Part shown: positions 14,601-20,216 of the stretch, piece by piece | How the letters are laid out: every line of letters begins with the position of its first letter | Numbering within the stretch: the stretch's first letter is position 1 | DNA from: Mesonia sediminis | GTDB taxonomy: Bacteria; Bacteroidota; Bacteroidia; Flavobacteriales; Flavobacteriaceae | Length of the DNA: 20,216 nucleotides | NCBI RefSeq assembly: GCF_042684705.1 | Contig: NZ_JBHULZ010000033.1 | Coordinates: forward strand, 1 to 20,216 | Direction of reading: 5' to 3' | Program-made: the position numbers and the translations under genes | Notes under the pieces: model-generated | The model's input: the letters and a program-made list of their open reading frames with translations, nothing else | Told to the model about the DNA's origin: nothing | Database searches by the model: none

Positions 14601-14953
14601 CTACAGAATTCTTTGCCTATCCTAATGATTGTGCCGTAGGTTTTAACGGTGAGGTAGAAGATTATACGGTTGTGGTAAATACTTTAGGTTTGAATGAGAA
14701 TGATTTGGCACGTCAATTCAAAGTATGGCCTAACCCTAATGAGGGAGCATTTAATCTACAGTATACTAGTCAGGGATCATTAAAAGTTCAGGTTTATGAT
14801 GTAGCCGGTAGGCTTATTTATAGAAGAGATTTTAAAGAGAATCCTCAAACAGGCTTTAAGGTAAACCTGCCAACTGCTCAAACTGGAGTGTATTTCTTAA
14901 AAGCGAGTACAAGCAATAATCAGGCTATAAACAGAAAAATAATTGTACGTTAA
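11690..14953 (+). CDS. Secreted reprolysin-like (M12B-type) zinc metalloprotease with GEVED and T9SS sorting domains
   Basis: This 1087-residue protein has a signal peptide (MKANLRDVLSILCIFFSFSL, cut after FAQ, about 23) and a propeptide-like region to about 200. A catalytic domain follows (about 205-415) with the zinc motif HEMGHQFGGYH (H342, E343, H346, H352) and a Met-turn at SSIMGYAG (M376). Further on are Ig/PKD-like repeats (about 425-760), a fibronectin III-like module (about 763-850, ending TYYWRVKATN), a GEVED domain ending GEVEDYTVV (987-995), and a C-terminal type IX sorting domain of about 80 residues (FKVWPNPNEGAFNL ... GVYFLKAS ... RKIIVR). Export by Sec and then T9SS to the cell surface or medium is expected. 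Gene intact; natural substrate unknown. It is single, with a terminator after it. Confidence 0.93.
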   Translation: MKANLRDVLSILCIFFSFSLFAQTNYWSKVNQEELSQFEKINRKSQPDGFTLYQLDLDALKNKLKKAPQHTQQAAPLILEFPMPNGEMEQFSVVEFSIMAEELQAKYPQIRTYKAKGIDDPTASMRFSVTPQGFHAMSLSGKRMAMYIDPYTTDREHYIVFAREALSGQVSDFTCFMDEESLIPTLVRGESQQTMAANDSQLRTYRLALSCTAEYGNIFATSTATAKADIQAQMAVSINRVNEIYERDLAITLQFIPNNDALIYFGSTSADPWSNEFNQTTQNTIDNTIGNANYDIGHNFNTTGGGNAGCIGCVCVSGQKGSAYTGSNNPVGDAFYIDYVAHEMGHQFGGYHTMNICSRSGDGTTEVEPGSGSSIMGYAGICSPNVQNNSDAHFNYVNIRDIADNIKNGPSSSCAQITTLANAAPVADAGLDYTIPKSTAFVLEGSATDVDGTASLTYNWSQNDPEPAPGNGQPQPSWVDGPLYRSILPTSSPKRYMPKLSDVIAGNLTPTWEVTPSVGRELNFAFTVRDNANTFANGIGQTDTDLMKVTVANNAGPFVVTSQNQSGITWNVGSSQTITWDVANTDVAPVSANEVDILLSIDGGQNFNQVIAQNQPNTGNALITVPNVGNVANARLMVKASNSIFYAVNTTSIAIQEVDYVLSFNSTFQEVCLPNTANYTFTYNTFNGYSQNTTFSVSNLPTGATATFTPNAASSTGTQVDLALSNLSGVSVGEYTFNVKATSNGVTQEYPLVLGVYDNNAVTPTLLTPAQGAIDVATPSVLTWSNESNASSYQLQIAEDANFTTLVVDESLSDNNYTFAGQNETTYYWRVKATNACAAFSYSAANSFTTEACDICPSSGDSQSPVAITEVNFNTINNTSGKSGGYSDFTSLTTQVDKGQSYTLSVRGDAGGSNFIAGVYAYIDWNQNCVFDANERYDLGGVVGASQSTNSPINITVPNDAVEGSTIMRVSTEFFAYPNDCAVGFNGEVEDYTVVVNTLGLNENDLARQFKVWPNPNEGAFNLQYTSQGSLKVQVYDVAGRLIYRRDFKENPQTGFKVNLPTAQTGVYFLKASTSNNQAINRKIIVR

Positions 14954-14976
14954 TCGTATAGTGAAATTTATAATAA

Positions 14977-15019
14977 ACAAAAATCCGCTAAAGCTTCATT
15001 CGCTGCAGCGGATTTTTTT
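14977..15019. terminator. Bidirectional terminator between the protease gene and pth
   Basis: AAATCCGCT (14981-14989) pairs with AGCGGATTT (15007-15015), flanked by A on the left and T on the right, so it serves both the plus-strand protease gene and the minus-strand pth gene. Confidence 0.85.
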
Positions 15020-15042
15020 ATTGCGATGCCAGCAAGAAAAAG

Positions 15043-15672
15043 CTATTTATTGTTAAAGGCATTCATGGTATTGGCTAGTGTGGTAGTACCAAAAGACTGT
15101 ATGGCTTTTACGGCTTGGTCTAGGCGTTCGGGGAGTAGTTTTTCTTCGTGAGGAGACCACTCGCCTAACACATAATCTACCTGTTTACCCTTGGAGAAAC
15201 TATCGCTAATTCCAAACCTAAAACGGTTGTATTTACTGGTATTTAGTTTATCTTGAATGTCTTTTAGTCCGTTATGACCGCCATCACTTCCTTTGCTTTT
15301 AATGCGAATTGTACCAAACTCAAGGTTTAAATCATCGGTAACTACCAGAAGGTTATCGATATCTATTTTTTCTTTTTCTAGCCAATAGCGCACTGCTTTA
15401 CCGCTTAAATTCATATAGGTATTGGGTTTAAGCAAGACAAAGGGGCGGCCTTTGTACTTGTAGGTGCAGATATCGCCTAATTTATCGGTGGTGAAGCTTA
15501 AATTTTCTTGTTCTGCCAGATGATCTAATATTTTAAAACCAATATTATGTCTGGTATTGGCGTATTTTATTCCTGGGTTACCAAGGCCTACGATAAGTGA
15601 CTTTTTCATTTCCTTTACGGATTTTTTTTTCGTTTTCTTATTGTTGAGTATTCTTCCAAAAAAGGCAAGCAT
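15043..15672 (-). CDS. pth: Peptidyl-tRNA hydrolase
   Basis: This enzyme releases stalled peptides from peptidyl-tRNA so the tRNA can be recycled. The 209-residue frame shows SLIVGLGNPGIKYANTRHNI with the catalytic His (H42), KPNTYMNLSG, the Asp in VTDDLNLEFG (D113) and GSDGGHNGLKDI. The core begins at M22 (ATG 15609, MKKSLIVGLGNPG). The first 21 residues (LAFFGRILNNKKTKKKSVKE) are a basic extension; I keep the longer start at 15672 with reserve because the terminator of rplY lies just upstream and leaves little room. Last gene of the prs-rplY-pth series. Confidence 0.94.
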   Translation of the reverse strand: MLAFFGRILNNKKTKKKSVKEMKKSLIVGLGNPGIKYANTRHNIGFKILDHLAEQENLSFTTDKLGDICTYKYKGRPFVLLKPNTYMNLSGKAVRYWLEKEKIDIDNLLVVTDDLNLEFGTIRIKSKGSDGGHNGLKDIQDKLNTSKYNRFRFGISDSFSKGKQVDYVLGEWSPHEEKLLPERLDQAVKAIQSFGTTTLANTMNAFNNK

Positions 15673-15704
15673 AGGTTTATTTTTATAAAAAGAACTATAA
15701 AAAT

Positions 15705-15737
15705 AAAAAAAAGCACCTTAGATAAGTAAGGTGCTTT
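15705..15737 (-). terminator. Intrinsic terminator of rplY
   Basis: On the minus strand AAAGCACCTTA (15727-15737) pairs perfectly with TAAGGTGCTTT (15710-15720) and is followed by a T-rich run. It separates rplY from pth. Confidence 0.85.
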
Positions 15738-15758
15738 CTATTTATTTAAAAATTGTGC

Positions 15759-16394
15759 TTAACCGTCGTTAGAAGCAGCTGCAGCACCTACCTTATCGGT
15801 TTCTGTAGAAGGTACATCTTCATCTTCATCTTCATCAGCTCCAGCTACCACGTTACGAGAAGTTCTCACTTGGCAAATAACCGTGTTATCTGGGTGCATA
15901 ATGGTATAATCATCAGAAGTTACTGCGGTAACATATAATTTGTTTCCGATTTTTAATGGAGTAACGTCAGCAACGATATAATCAGGTAAGTTTTTGGCTA
16001 AACCTCTTACACGCATTCTACGTAAGTTGAAACGTAAAACACCACCATTTTTAACCCCTTTAGCAACTCCTTCAGAGTGCACAGGAATCTCCATAGTAAT
16101 TTCTTGATCGTCACCAAACTCATAGAAATCCATATGTAAGATTTCATCGGTTACTGGGTGAAACTGAATATCTTGTAAAACCGCATTGTGTTTTTGTCCA
16201 TCTAGTTCTAAAACAACAGTATGAACGTCTGGAGTGTAAACCAAACTGTTAAACGCAATTGTGGGTGCTGAAAAATGTACAGGTTGATCTCCTCCGTATA
16301 ATACGCAAGGAACCTCTCCAGCATTACGTAGGGCTTTAGTAGCTTTTTTTCCTACGCTTTCTCTTTTAGATCCGTTGATCGTAATTGACTTCAT
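15759..16394 (-). CDS. rplY: 50S ribosomal protein L25 / general stress protein Ctc
   Basis: This 211-residue long-form L25 (CTC/TL5 type) binds 5S rRNA. The N-terminal 5S-binding domain (about residues 1-92) contains SKRESVGKKATKALRNAGEV and PCVLYGGDQPVHFSAP. The C-terminal TL5 beta domain (about 95-185) includes ITMEIPVHSEGVAKGVKNGG and LRRMRVRGLAKNLPDYIVAD. It ends in an acidic tail GADEDEDEDVPS and an Ala-rich end, common in Bacteroidota. It lies 77 bp downstream of prs, the usual prs-rplY (ctc) gene order, and is followed by a strong terminator. Confidence 0.95.
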   Translation of the reverse strand: MKSITINGSKRESVGKKATKALRNAGEVPCVLYGGDQPVHFSAPTIAFNSLVYTPDVHTVVLELDGQKHNAVLQDIQFHPVTDEILHMDFYEFGDDQEITMEIPVHSEGVAKGVKNGGVLRFNLRRMRVRGLAKNLPDYIVADVTPLKIGNKLYVTAVTSDDYTIMHPDNTVICQVRTSRNVVAGADEDEDEDVPSTETDKVGAAAASNDG

Positions 16395-16427
16395 TTGTAA
16401 AAAATTTAATTAATTATATTTATTGTT

Positions 16428-16465
16428 GTTCTAGTTTAGCCATCTTCTTTAAGAAGATTTAGAAC
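16428..16465. promoter_or_regulatory. Stem-loop in the prs-rplY gap
   Basis: ATCTTCTT and AAGAAGAT (16442-16458) form a near-perfect hairpin, enclosed by GTTCTA/TAGAAC (16428-16433 and 16460-16465). There is no T run, so it looks more like an RNA processing or regulatory structure than a terminator. Confidence 0.4.
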
Positions 16466-16471
16466 AGGCTT

Positions 16472-17413
16472 TTACATTAAAAATTTTGAGCTGATGGATT
16501 TGTTCTCGTGAACGGCTTTCATCACATCGGCAAATAAGCGGGCGCAAGATACAACTTTTATTTTTTGGCTTTCTTGTTTTAGAGGAATAGAATCGGTAAC
16601 AATTAATTCTTCTAATTTAGAGTTGGCGATACGCTCGTATGCATTGCCCGAAAGTATAGGGTGTGTACATATAGCACGAACGCTTATTGCACCGCGTTCA
16701 ATCATCACATCGGCTGCTTTGGTTAAAGTTCCGGCGGTGTCTACCATATCGTCTACCAATACAACGTTCTTACCTTCAACATCACCAATAAGCTCCATAT
16801 GAGAAATCACATTGGCTTTTGCTCGTTGTTTATAACAAATTACCACATCGCTTTCTAGGGCTTTTGAATAAGCATAAGCCCTTTTTGATCCACCCATATC
16901 TGGTGAAGCTACGGTTAGATTTGCCAAATTTAAATCTTGCAAATAAGGTAGAAAAACAGTTGAGGCAAAAAGGTGATCAACAGGTTTCTCGAAAAAACCT
17001 TGAATTTGATCGGCGTGAAGATCCATTGTTATCACTCTTGTGGCACCAGCGGTTTCTAACATTTTGGCAACCAGTTTAGCTGCGATTGGTACCCGTGGTT
17101 TATCTTTTCTGTCTTGTCTTGCCCAACCAAAATAAGGTAATACCGCCGTAATATGTCTTGCCGAAGCGCGTTTTGCAGCATCGAGCATCAAGAGCATTTC
17201 CATAAGATGGTCGCTACCAGGATGGGTAGAGCCAATAATAAAAACACGATCTCCTCGTACAGACTCTTCAAAAGAAGGTTGAAATTCACCGTCACTATAG
17301 GTTGAGGTAATGACATTACCAAGTTCAATTCCGTATTCTTGGGCAATTTTTTTGGCTAAAGTTTCGCTTTGTGAGCAAGCAAAAAGTTTTGCATCGGGTA
17401 GCGCGTGTGTCAT
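16472..17413 (-). CDS. prs: Ribose-phosphate pyrophosphokinase (PRPP synthetase)
   Basis: This 313-residue enzyme makes PRPP from ribose 5-phosphate and ATP for nucleotide, His and Trp synthesis. Family marks are the N-terminal SYSDGE-like STYSDGEF (37-44), the flexible loop RQDRKDKPR (99-107), DLHADQIQGFF (131-141), PDMGG with SKRAYAYSKAL, and the PRPP-binding loop VDDMVDTAGTL (220-230). Complete and of normal length. ATG 17413 gives a normal N-terminus. A TAAATTTG -7 box lies at 17467-17474. Confidence 0.97.
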   Translation of the reverse strand: MTHALPDAKLFACSQSETLAKKIAQEYGIELGNVITSTYSDGEFQPSFEESVRGDRVFIIGSTHPGSDHLMEMLLMLDAAKRASARHITAVLPYFGWARQDRKDKPRVPIAAKLVAKMLETAGATRVITMDLHADQIQGFFEKPVDHLFASTVFLPYLQDLNLANLTVASPDMGGSKRAYAYSKALESDVVICYKQRAKANVISHMELIGDVEGKNVVLVDDMVDTAGTLTKAADVMIERGAISVRAICTHPILSGNAYERIANSKLEELIVTDSIPLKQESQKIKVVSCARLFADVMKAVHENKSISSKFLM

Positions 17414-17466
17414 AAGTGCTTATTTTTCTTTAAGTTATCTGCTTGAAGCAGCGAATAATAAGGTTG

Positions 17467-17474
17467 CAAATTTA
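17467..17474 (-). promoter_or_regulatory. prs promoter -7 box (TAAATTTG)
   Basis: A perfect minus-strand TAnnTTTG, 53 bp ahead of the prs ATG; the -33 element is not clear. Confidence 0.45.
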
Positions 17475-17512
17475 AGGATTTTATTTTAGTTGAAAAGAAT
17501 TCTTTTTGTTTA

Positions 17513-17542
17513 TTTGAAAATGAAAAAAAAGTTTTAAATTTG
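17513..17542 (+). promoter_or_regulatory. tRNA-Leu promoter (TTTG-18-TAAATTTG)
   Basis: The -33 TTTG (17513-17516) and -7 TAAATTTG (17535-17542) are separated by 18 bp and lie 12 bp upstream of the tRNA-Leu gene on the same strand. Confidence 0.65.
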
Positions 17543-17554
17543 CGCATCCATTTA

Positions 17555-17636
17555 GCTCAAGTGGCGGAACTGGTAGACGCGCTGGATTCAAAATCCAGTT
17601 TCTTCGGAAGTGCGGGTTCGATTCCCGCCTTGAGTA
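17555..17636 (+). tRNA. tRNA-Leu (anticodon CAA)
   Basis: The 82-nt class II tRNA folds fully. The acceptor stem is GCTCAAG/CTTGAGT (G1:U72 wobble) with discriminator A. The anticodon stem CTGGA/TCCAG encloses the loop TTCAAAA with anticodon CAA, reading UUG. A long variable arm surrounds TTCTTCGGAAG, and the T arm is GCGGG-TTCGATT-CCCGC. CCA is not encoded. An integrase gene lies 62 bp downstream, making this the likely integration target. Confidence 0.96.
17617..17636 (+). other. Candidate attachment site (attL) at the tRNA-Leu 3' end
   Basis: Tyrosine integrases next to a tRNA gene normally recombine at its T arm or 3' end and restore the gene. The 3' 20 bp of this tRNA is therefore the predicted core. 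The matching direct repeat at the other end of the element lies outside the window. Confidence 0.4.
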
Positions 17637-17644
17637 CAAAAGAC

Positions 17645-17672
17645 GAAACCCCTTGTATTTACAGGGGGTTTC
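17645..17672 (+). terminator. Hairpin downstream of tRNA-Leu, probable terminator
   Basis: GAAACCCC (17645-17652) pairs with GGGGTTTC (17665-17672), with an 12-nt loop region. The T tract after it is weak, but the position suits tRNA termination ahead of the integrase gene. Confidence 0.6.
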
Positions 17673-17698
17673 AGCGTTTTATAAGGGTATAGTTTACC

Positions 17699-18997
17699 AT
17701 GAAAAAAACGTACAAATTGCAAAGTGAACCTATAAACGAACCTATTAGAATAGAAATAGTTTTGGCTAAAGTAAAGTATTCTACTCCTAAATTGTACGCT
17801 CCAAAAGTTCTTAAAAATGGTAAAAAGGTACACGCAATTGTACCCGGTAAAAGATGGTATGTATATTTCTATTGGTTGAACCCAGAAACCAATAGAAAGG
17901 ATATAAAAATAATGATCTACAAAGGGCTAAACCGCCTAGATTCCTTGCAGGAGCGCAAATCAGCTGCAAGTGCTTTGATCGATGCCGTTAAGCTTGCACT
18001 ATATCAAAATTGGGTTCCAAAACAGGTGAGAGGGCTTGAATATAAGAACGAAAAAACTTATTCAGTAGGGGAAGCTTTAGACTATGCGTTCAAGTTAAAA
18101 GTTAACTCAATTAGTGAAGCAACCGCACAGGATTACAGCACAAGAAAAGAGTTCTTTAAAAGCTACCTAATTCAAAATGGCCAGCAGTATATTGATATAA
18201 GACAATATGGGTTAAATGACTTTTATCGGTTTTTAGATTGGTTGCAGTTGGAATACAAAAAACCCAATGGAACAACTCTATCAAATACGAGTATTGATAA
18301 TTATAAAAGATCTATATCGGCCTTGTTTACCGTTTTGCAGCATAAGCGTATAATAGATCATAATTTTATAAATGATATTCCTAAGCTCAAAAGTAAACCG
18401 GTAAAAAACAAACCTTTTACAAAGAAAGAATTTACCAAGGTTTTAAAGCAGATTAAAAAAGATGATCCTTATTTGATAAATGTAATCGGACTTATGGTTT
18501 TCGCTTTATTAAGACCCAGGGAAATCATAAGGTTAAAGGTTGGGGATATTAATACAGAAAATTGGATTTTGGGTGTTGAGCGTAAAAATCAATCAATCGG
18601 ATATTCCAGGGTAATTGAAAAACTTAAACCACTACTCAAAGAAATGAATTTGGACCAGGAACCAAAGGATCATCATTTAATTACAAAATTTGATAAACCA
18701 GCGGTTTGGGAAACAAACAAATTGAGTAGTAAGGTTAATTATTTTAGTCGGAGGTTTCGAAAGATTTTAAAGAAACTAAAGTTTGATCCTACTTACAATT
18801 TGTATAGTGTACGACATACGGCAATATTAGATTTATACAGTTCATTGCTAAACCGGGGGTTTAATGAACAGGAAATAATATTCAAACTCATGCCTATAAC
18901 CGGCCATAAATCGCAAGCAGGTTTAAAAAACTACCTTAGAGATATTCAAGCATTCATACCTGCAGACCATAGTGAGATTTATACCTTAGAATTATAG
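17699..18997 (+). CDS. Tyrosine recombinase (site-specific integrase)
   Basis: This 432-residue Bacteroidota-type phage/ICE integrase has an N-terminal arm-binding region (about residues 1-110), a SAM-like core-binding domain (about 120-225) and a catalytic domain (about 235-420). Catalytic residues visible are R272 in ALLRPREIIRL, R372 in LYSVRHT, H403 in ITGHKS and the nucleophile Y412 in LKNYLRD. In the usual H-x-x-R box the His is replaced by Tyr (Y369), a change I associate with other integrases of this phylum. Its place 62 bp from tRNA-Leu, reading away from it, marks the left end of an integrated element. A strong terminator follows. Frame intact. Confidence 0.93.
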   Translation: MKKTYKLQSEPINEPIRIEIVLAKVKYSTPKLYAPKVLKNGKKVHAIVPGKRWYVYFYWLNPETNRKDIKIMIYKGLNRLDSLQERKSAASALIDAVKLALYQNWVPKQVRGLEYKNEKTYSVGEALDYAFKLKVNSISEATAQDYSTRKEFFKSYLIQNGQQYIDIRQYGLNDFYRFLDWLQLEYKKPNGTTLSNTSIDNYKRSISALFTVLQHKRIIDHNFINDIPKLKSKPVKNKPFTKKEFTKVLKQIKKDDPYLINVIGLMVFALLRPREIIRLKVGDINTENWILGVERKNQSIGYSRVIEKLKPLLKEMNLDQEPKDHHLITKFDKPAVWETNKLSSKVNYFSRRFRKILKKLKFDPTYNLYSVRHTAILDLYSSLLNRGFNEQEIIFKLMPITGHKSQAGLKNYLRDIQAFIPADHSEIYTLEL

Positions 18998-18998
18998 A

Positions 18999-19028
18999 AA
19001 AAACCGCCGTAAAGATTTGGCGGTTTTC
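18999..19028. terminator. Bidirectional terminator after the integrase gene
   Basis: AAAACCGCC (19000-19008) pairs perfectly with GGCGGTTTT (19019-19027), with A and T flanks. It serves the integrase gene and the convergent minus-strand annexin-like gene. Confidence 0.85.
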
Positions 19029-19038
19029 GAGCTTTATT

Positions 19039-19524
19039 CTAAGTTAATTTTAGTCCAGGTATTTTTTGTTCTAGCTTTTTAGCATCTGAAACGCTTAGCT
19101 CGTTGGCTAACCAAGTAATCAAATGATGCTTGTCAGATGTGATCGGGTCTCCTACATTACCCCAAAATAAAGAATATTGGCGCATTCCAAAAGCATTATA
19201 TACCTTTAGGAAATCATTTGCATTTAAACCACTTAATGCGCTGAAAATAGCTTTTTCATCTGTGCCAACCGTCGCCATGGCTGTAAATAGTTTTTCAGCA
19301 ATATTTTGAGCTTGAACGTCTGTTAATGTGCTTTTAGCTAAATTGGAATCTTCGATTAACTCTGGCCTTTTTGGAGCTGCAGGAAAAACTTTTTTGTAAA
19401 CCTTGTATCCAACTGCGGCCACAGTTACGGCTGCAGCTGCATACAAAATTGTTTTAGGGTTGGCCAAGGCATAATCTTTAGATTTTTTTGCTACGTTTTC
19501 TATTTTCGTTATTGCTGTACTCAT
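19039..19524 (-). CDS. Membrane-anchored protein with an annexin-like repeat
   Basis: This 161-residue protein has one hydrophobic segment near the N-terminus (about residues 24-42, TILYAAAAVTVAAVGYKVY) after a Lys-rich head. A Lys/Pro linker leads to a helical domain (about 68-158) in which AEKLFTAMATVGTDEKAIFS (76-95) matches the opening of an annexin repeat: A..L..AM..(L/V)GTDE..I. LNANDFLKVYNAFGMRQY and WLANELSVSDAKKLE give the later helices. In eukaryotic annexins GTDE belongs to the calcium/phospholipid loop; whether this copy binds calcium is unknown. It lies 9 bp after the ATPase-fragment gene and within the integrated element. A virion or cell-envelope role is possible but inferred. 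Confidence 0.7.
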   Translation of the reverse strand: MSTAITKIENVAKKSKDYALANPKTILYAAAAVTVAAVGYKVYKKVFPAAPKRPELIEDSNLAKSTLTDVQAQNIAEKLFTAMATVGTDEKAIFSALSGLNANDFLKVYNAFGMRQYSLFWGNVGDPITSDKHHLITWLANELSVSDAKKLEQKIPGLKLT

Positions 19525-19533
19525 ATTTTTAGT

Positions 19534-20124
19534 TTAAAATTCAGTTAATATTAGGTTTCCAGTTGGCTTTATTTGCACTTGCGGATCTGCTTCTGGTTGG
19601 GGTAAGTTGCCTGATGGTTCGGGAACCAACATGGCTTTGTGATAAATGCTATACTTTAAATCGGTTGCAGGTAGTTCATTATACCGGTTCTTATCAACGT
19701 AAATATAATTTTCACGGTAATCATCAAACTTTTCTGTAAACAAAACTATATCTACGTCAAATTGGCTTTTTGAACCGCCACGCATTTTTCCGTCTGATGT
19801 CATTTGAAAAATAAAAATGAAAAGTTTACCATCATATTTTTTCCTTAAATCTTTGTCAACTTCTATTTGCTTGTTGATTTCTCTTAGCTTTTCAAAACTG
19901 TCAATGGCTATAATATCATTGCGCATAATTAAGCCATGCAAATCTGCCATGGTTTTAATTTCTGGTGCTTCAATATTTGCTAGATTTTCTGGTTTAATAT
20001 ACTGTTCAACTTTACTGGTGTAAAGGCTACTATCTGGGTGTTCTTCCATAGAAGCATGACCAACCTTATAATGATCTGCAAACGCATCAATTACTTGAAA
20101 ATGAAATCTAGTTACTTTAGCCCC
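19534..20124 (-). pseudogene. RecA/DnaB-type ATPase, 5' part lost by IS insertion
   Basis: From ATG 20049 the product is 171 residues, but the frame stays coding-like upstream to a stop at 20125-20127 (AKVTRFHFQVIDAFADHYK, then VGHASMEEHP). This looks like the interior of a RecA-like fold rather than a true start. The preserved part has SMEE, a Walker B strand DIIAIDSFEKL, the sensor stretch IFQMTSDGKMRGGSKSQFD followed by VDIVL, and VDKNRYNEL. These match RadA/DnaB-type ATPases (Q.T.DG..RG.S...D.D.V..., KNR). The P-loop (Walker A) is missing, being expected just upstream, where an IS3-like element begins. So the gene is probably an inactivated remnant. It pairs with the annexin-like gene (9-bp gap). 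Confidence 0.7.
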
Positions 20125-20216
20125 TTAATAGTTCGGAGTGATATTTTAAATTTCAATTAATACCTTTGAAATATGAAATATAAGAAGTGGAGTTTAAAAG
20201 AAAAGCTTGAGATCCT
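20125..20216 (+). mobile_element. IS3-type insertion sequence, left end only
   Basis: Sequence character changes at about 20125, where the ATPase reading frame is cut. The following AT-rich leader carries a perfect -7 box (TACCTTTG, 20161-20168) directly ahead of an IS3-type orfA start. The terminal repeat and target duplication cannot be confirmed because the other end is outside the window; the exact boundary is uncertain by several bases. Confidence 0.55.
20173..20216 (+). CDS. IS3-family transposase OrfA, N-terminus only (runs off the right edge)
   Basis: Only the first 14 codons are in the window: MKYKKWSLKEKLEI, continuing off the edge. This opening is typical of the helix-turn-helix OrfA proteins of some Bacteroidota IS3-type elements (MKYKKWS..EKLEIL). 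The evidence is short, so the family call is provisional, but its position right beside a truncated ATPase gene supports it. Confidence 0.6.
   Translation, partial: MKYKKWSLKEKLEI

Noticed and set aside
1..20216. CRISPR array
   Set aside because: The repeats present are long palindromes with genes between them or two-copy direct repeats. No regularly spaced short repeats with unique spacers were seen.

Overview
The window comes from an AT-rich chromosome of the Bacteroidota, most likely a flavobacterium-like lineage. Evidence for this is a protease with a C-terminal type IX secretion (T9SS) sorting domain, an HTTM/gamma-carboxylase-like membrane protein, Bacteroidota-style promoters (TAnnTTTG at -7) in front of several genes, a short SSB, and IS and integrase families typical of the group. 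I cannot name a genus.

Left part (1-5200), accessory. An IS1182-type transposase gene runs off the left edge, and its element appears to have inserted into a palindromic repeat. After it come short, unrelated, mostly unrecognised genes, all on the minus strand. Between them lie 100-130 bp imperfect palindromes (A 494-607, B 1182-1311, E 3457-3557, C 4180-4306). Each has outer arms that are partly complementary and hairpins nested inside. The genes include a conserved hypothetical protein, an EF-hand membrane protein, a ParDE toxin-antitoxin pair and two small membrane proteins. At the promoter-proximal end of both blocks lies a related ~165 bp sequence (1738-1898 and 5029-5188) with a perfect TATATTTG -7 box reading into the block. 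The layout resembles integron gene-cassette arrays, but no integron integrase is visible and the core sites match the canonical ones only in part. This is the most interesting structure in the window. Two ordinary-looking genes (an S1-like protein and a secreted protein) separate the two blocks.

Middle part (5200-17640), mainly core genome. Two tiny single-TM proteins that look related to each other are followed by a short ssb, a two-CBS protein and a convergent AcuC-like deacetylase. Then come a minus-strand series ribF -> HTTM protein -> serS, a large secreted reprolysin-like metalloprotease on the plus strand, and the minus-strand housekeeping series prs -> rplY/ctc -> pth. Several intrinsic terminators are clear. 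A tRNA-Leu(CAA) gene with its own promoter closes this part.

Right part (17640-20216), an integrated element. A tyrosine recombinase starts 62 bp downstream of the tRNA-Leu gene, as in tRNA-targeting integrative elements or prophages. Beyond it are a membrane-anchored protein with an annexin-like GTDE repeat and the C-terminal part of a RecA/DnaB-type ATPase. The 5' end of the ATPase gene is missing, apparently cut off by an IS3-type element whose orfA begins at 20173 and runs off the right edge. Function calls rest on motif recognition by eye; no database search was possible.
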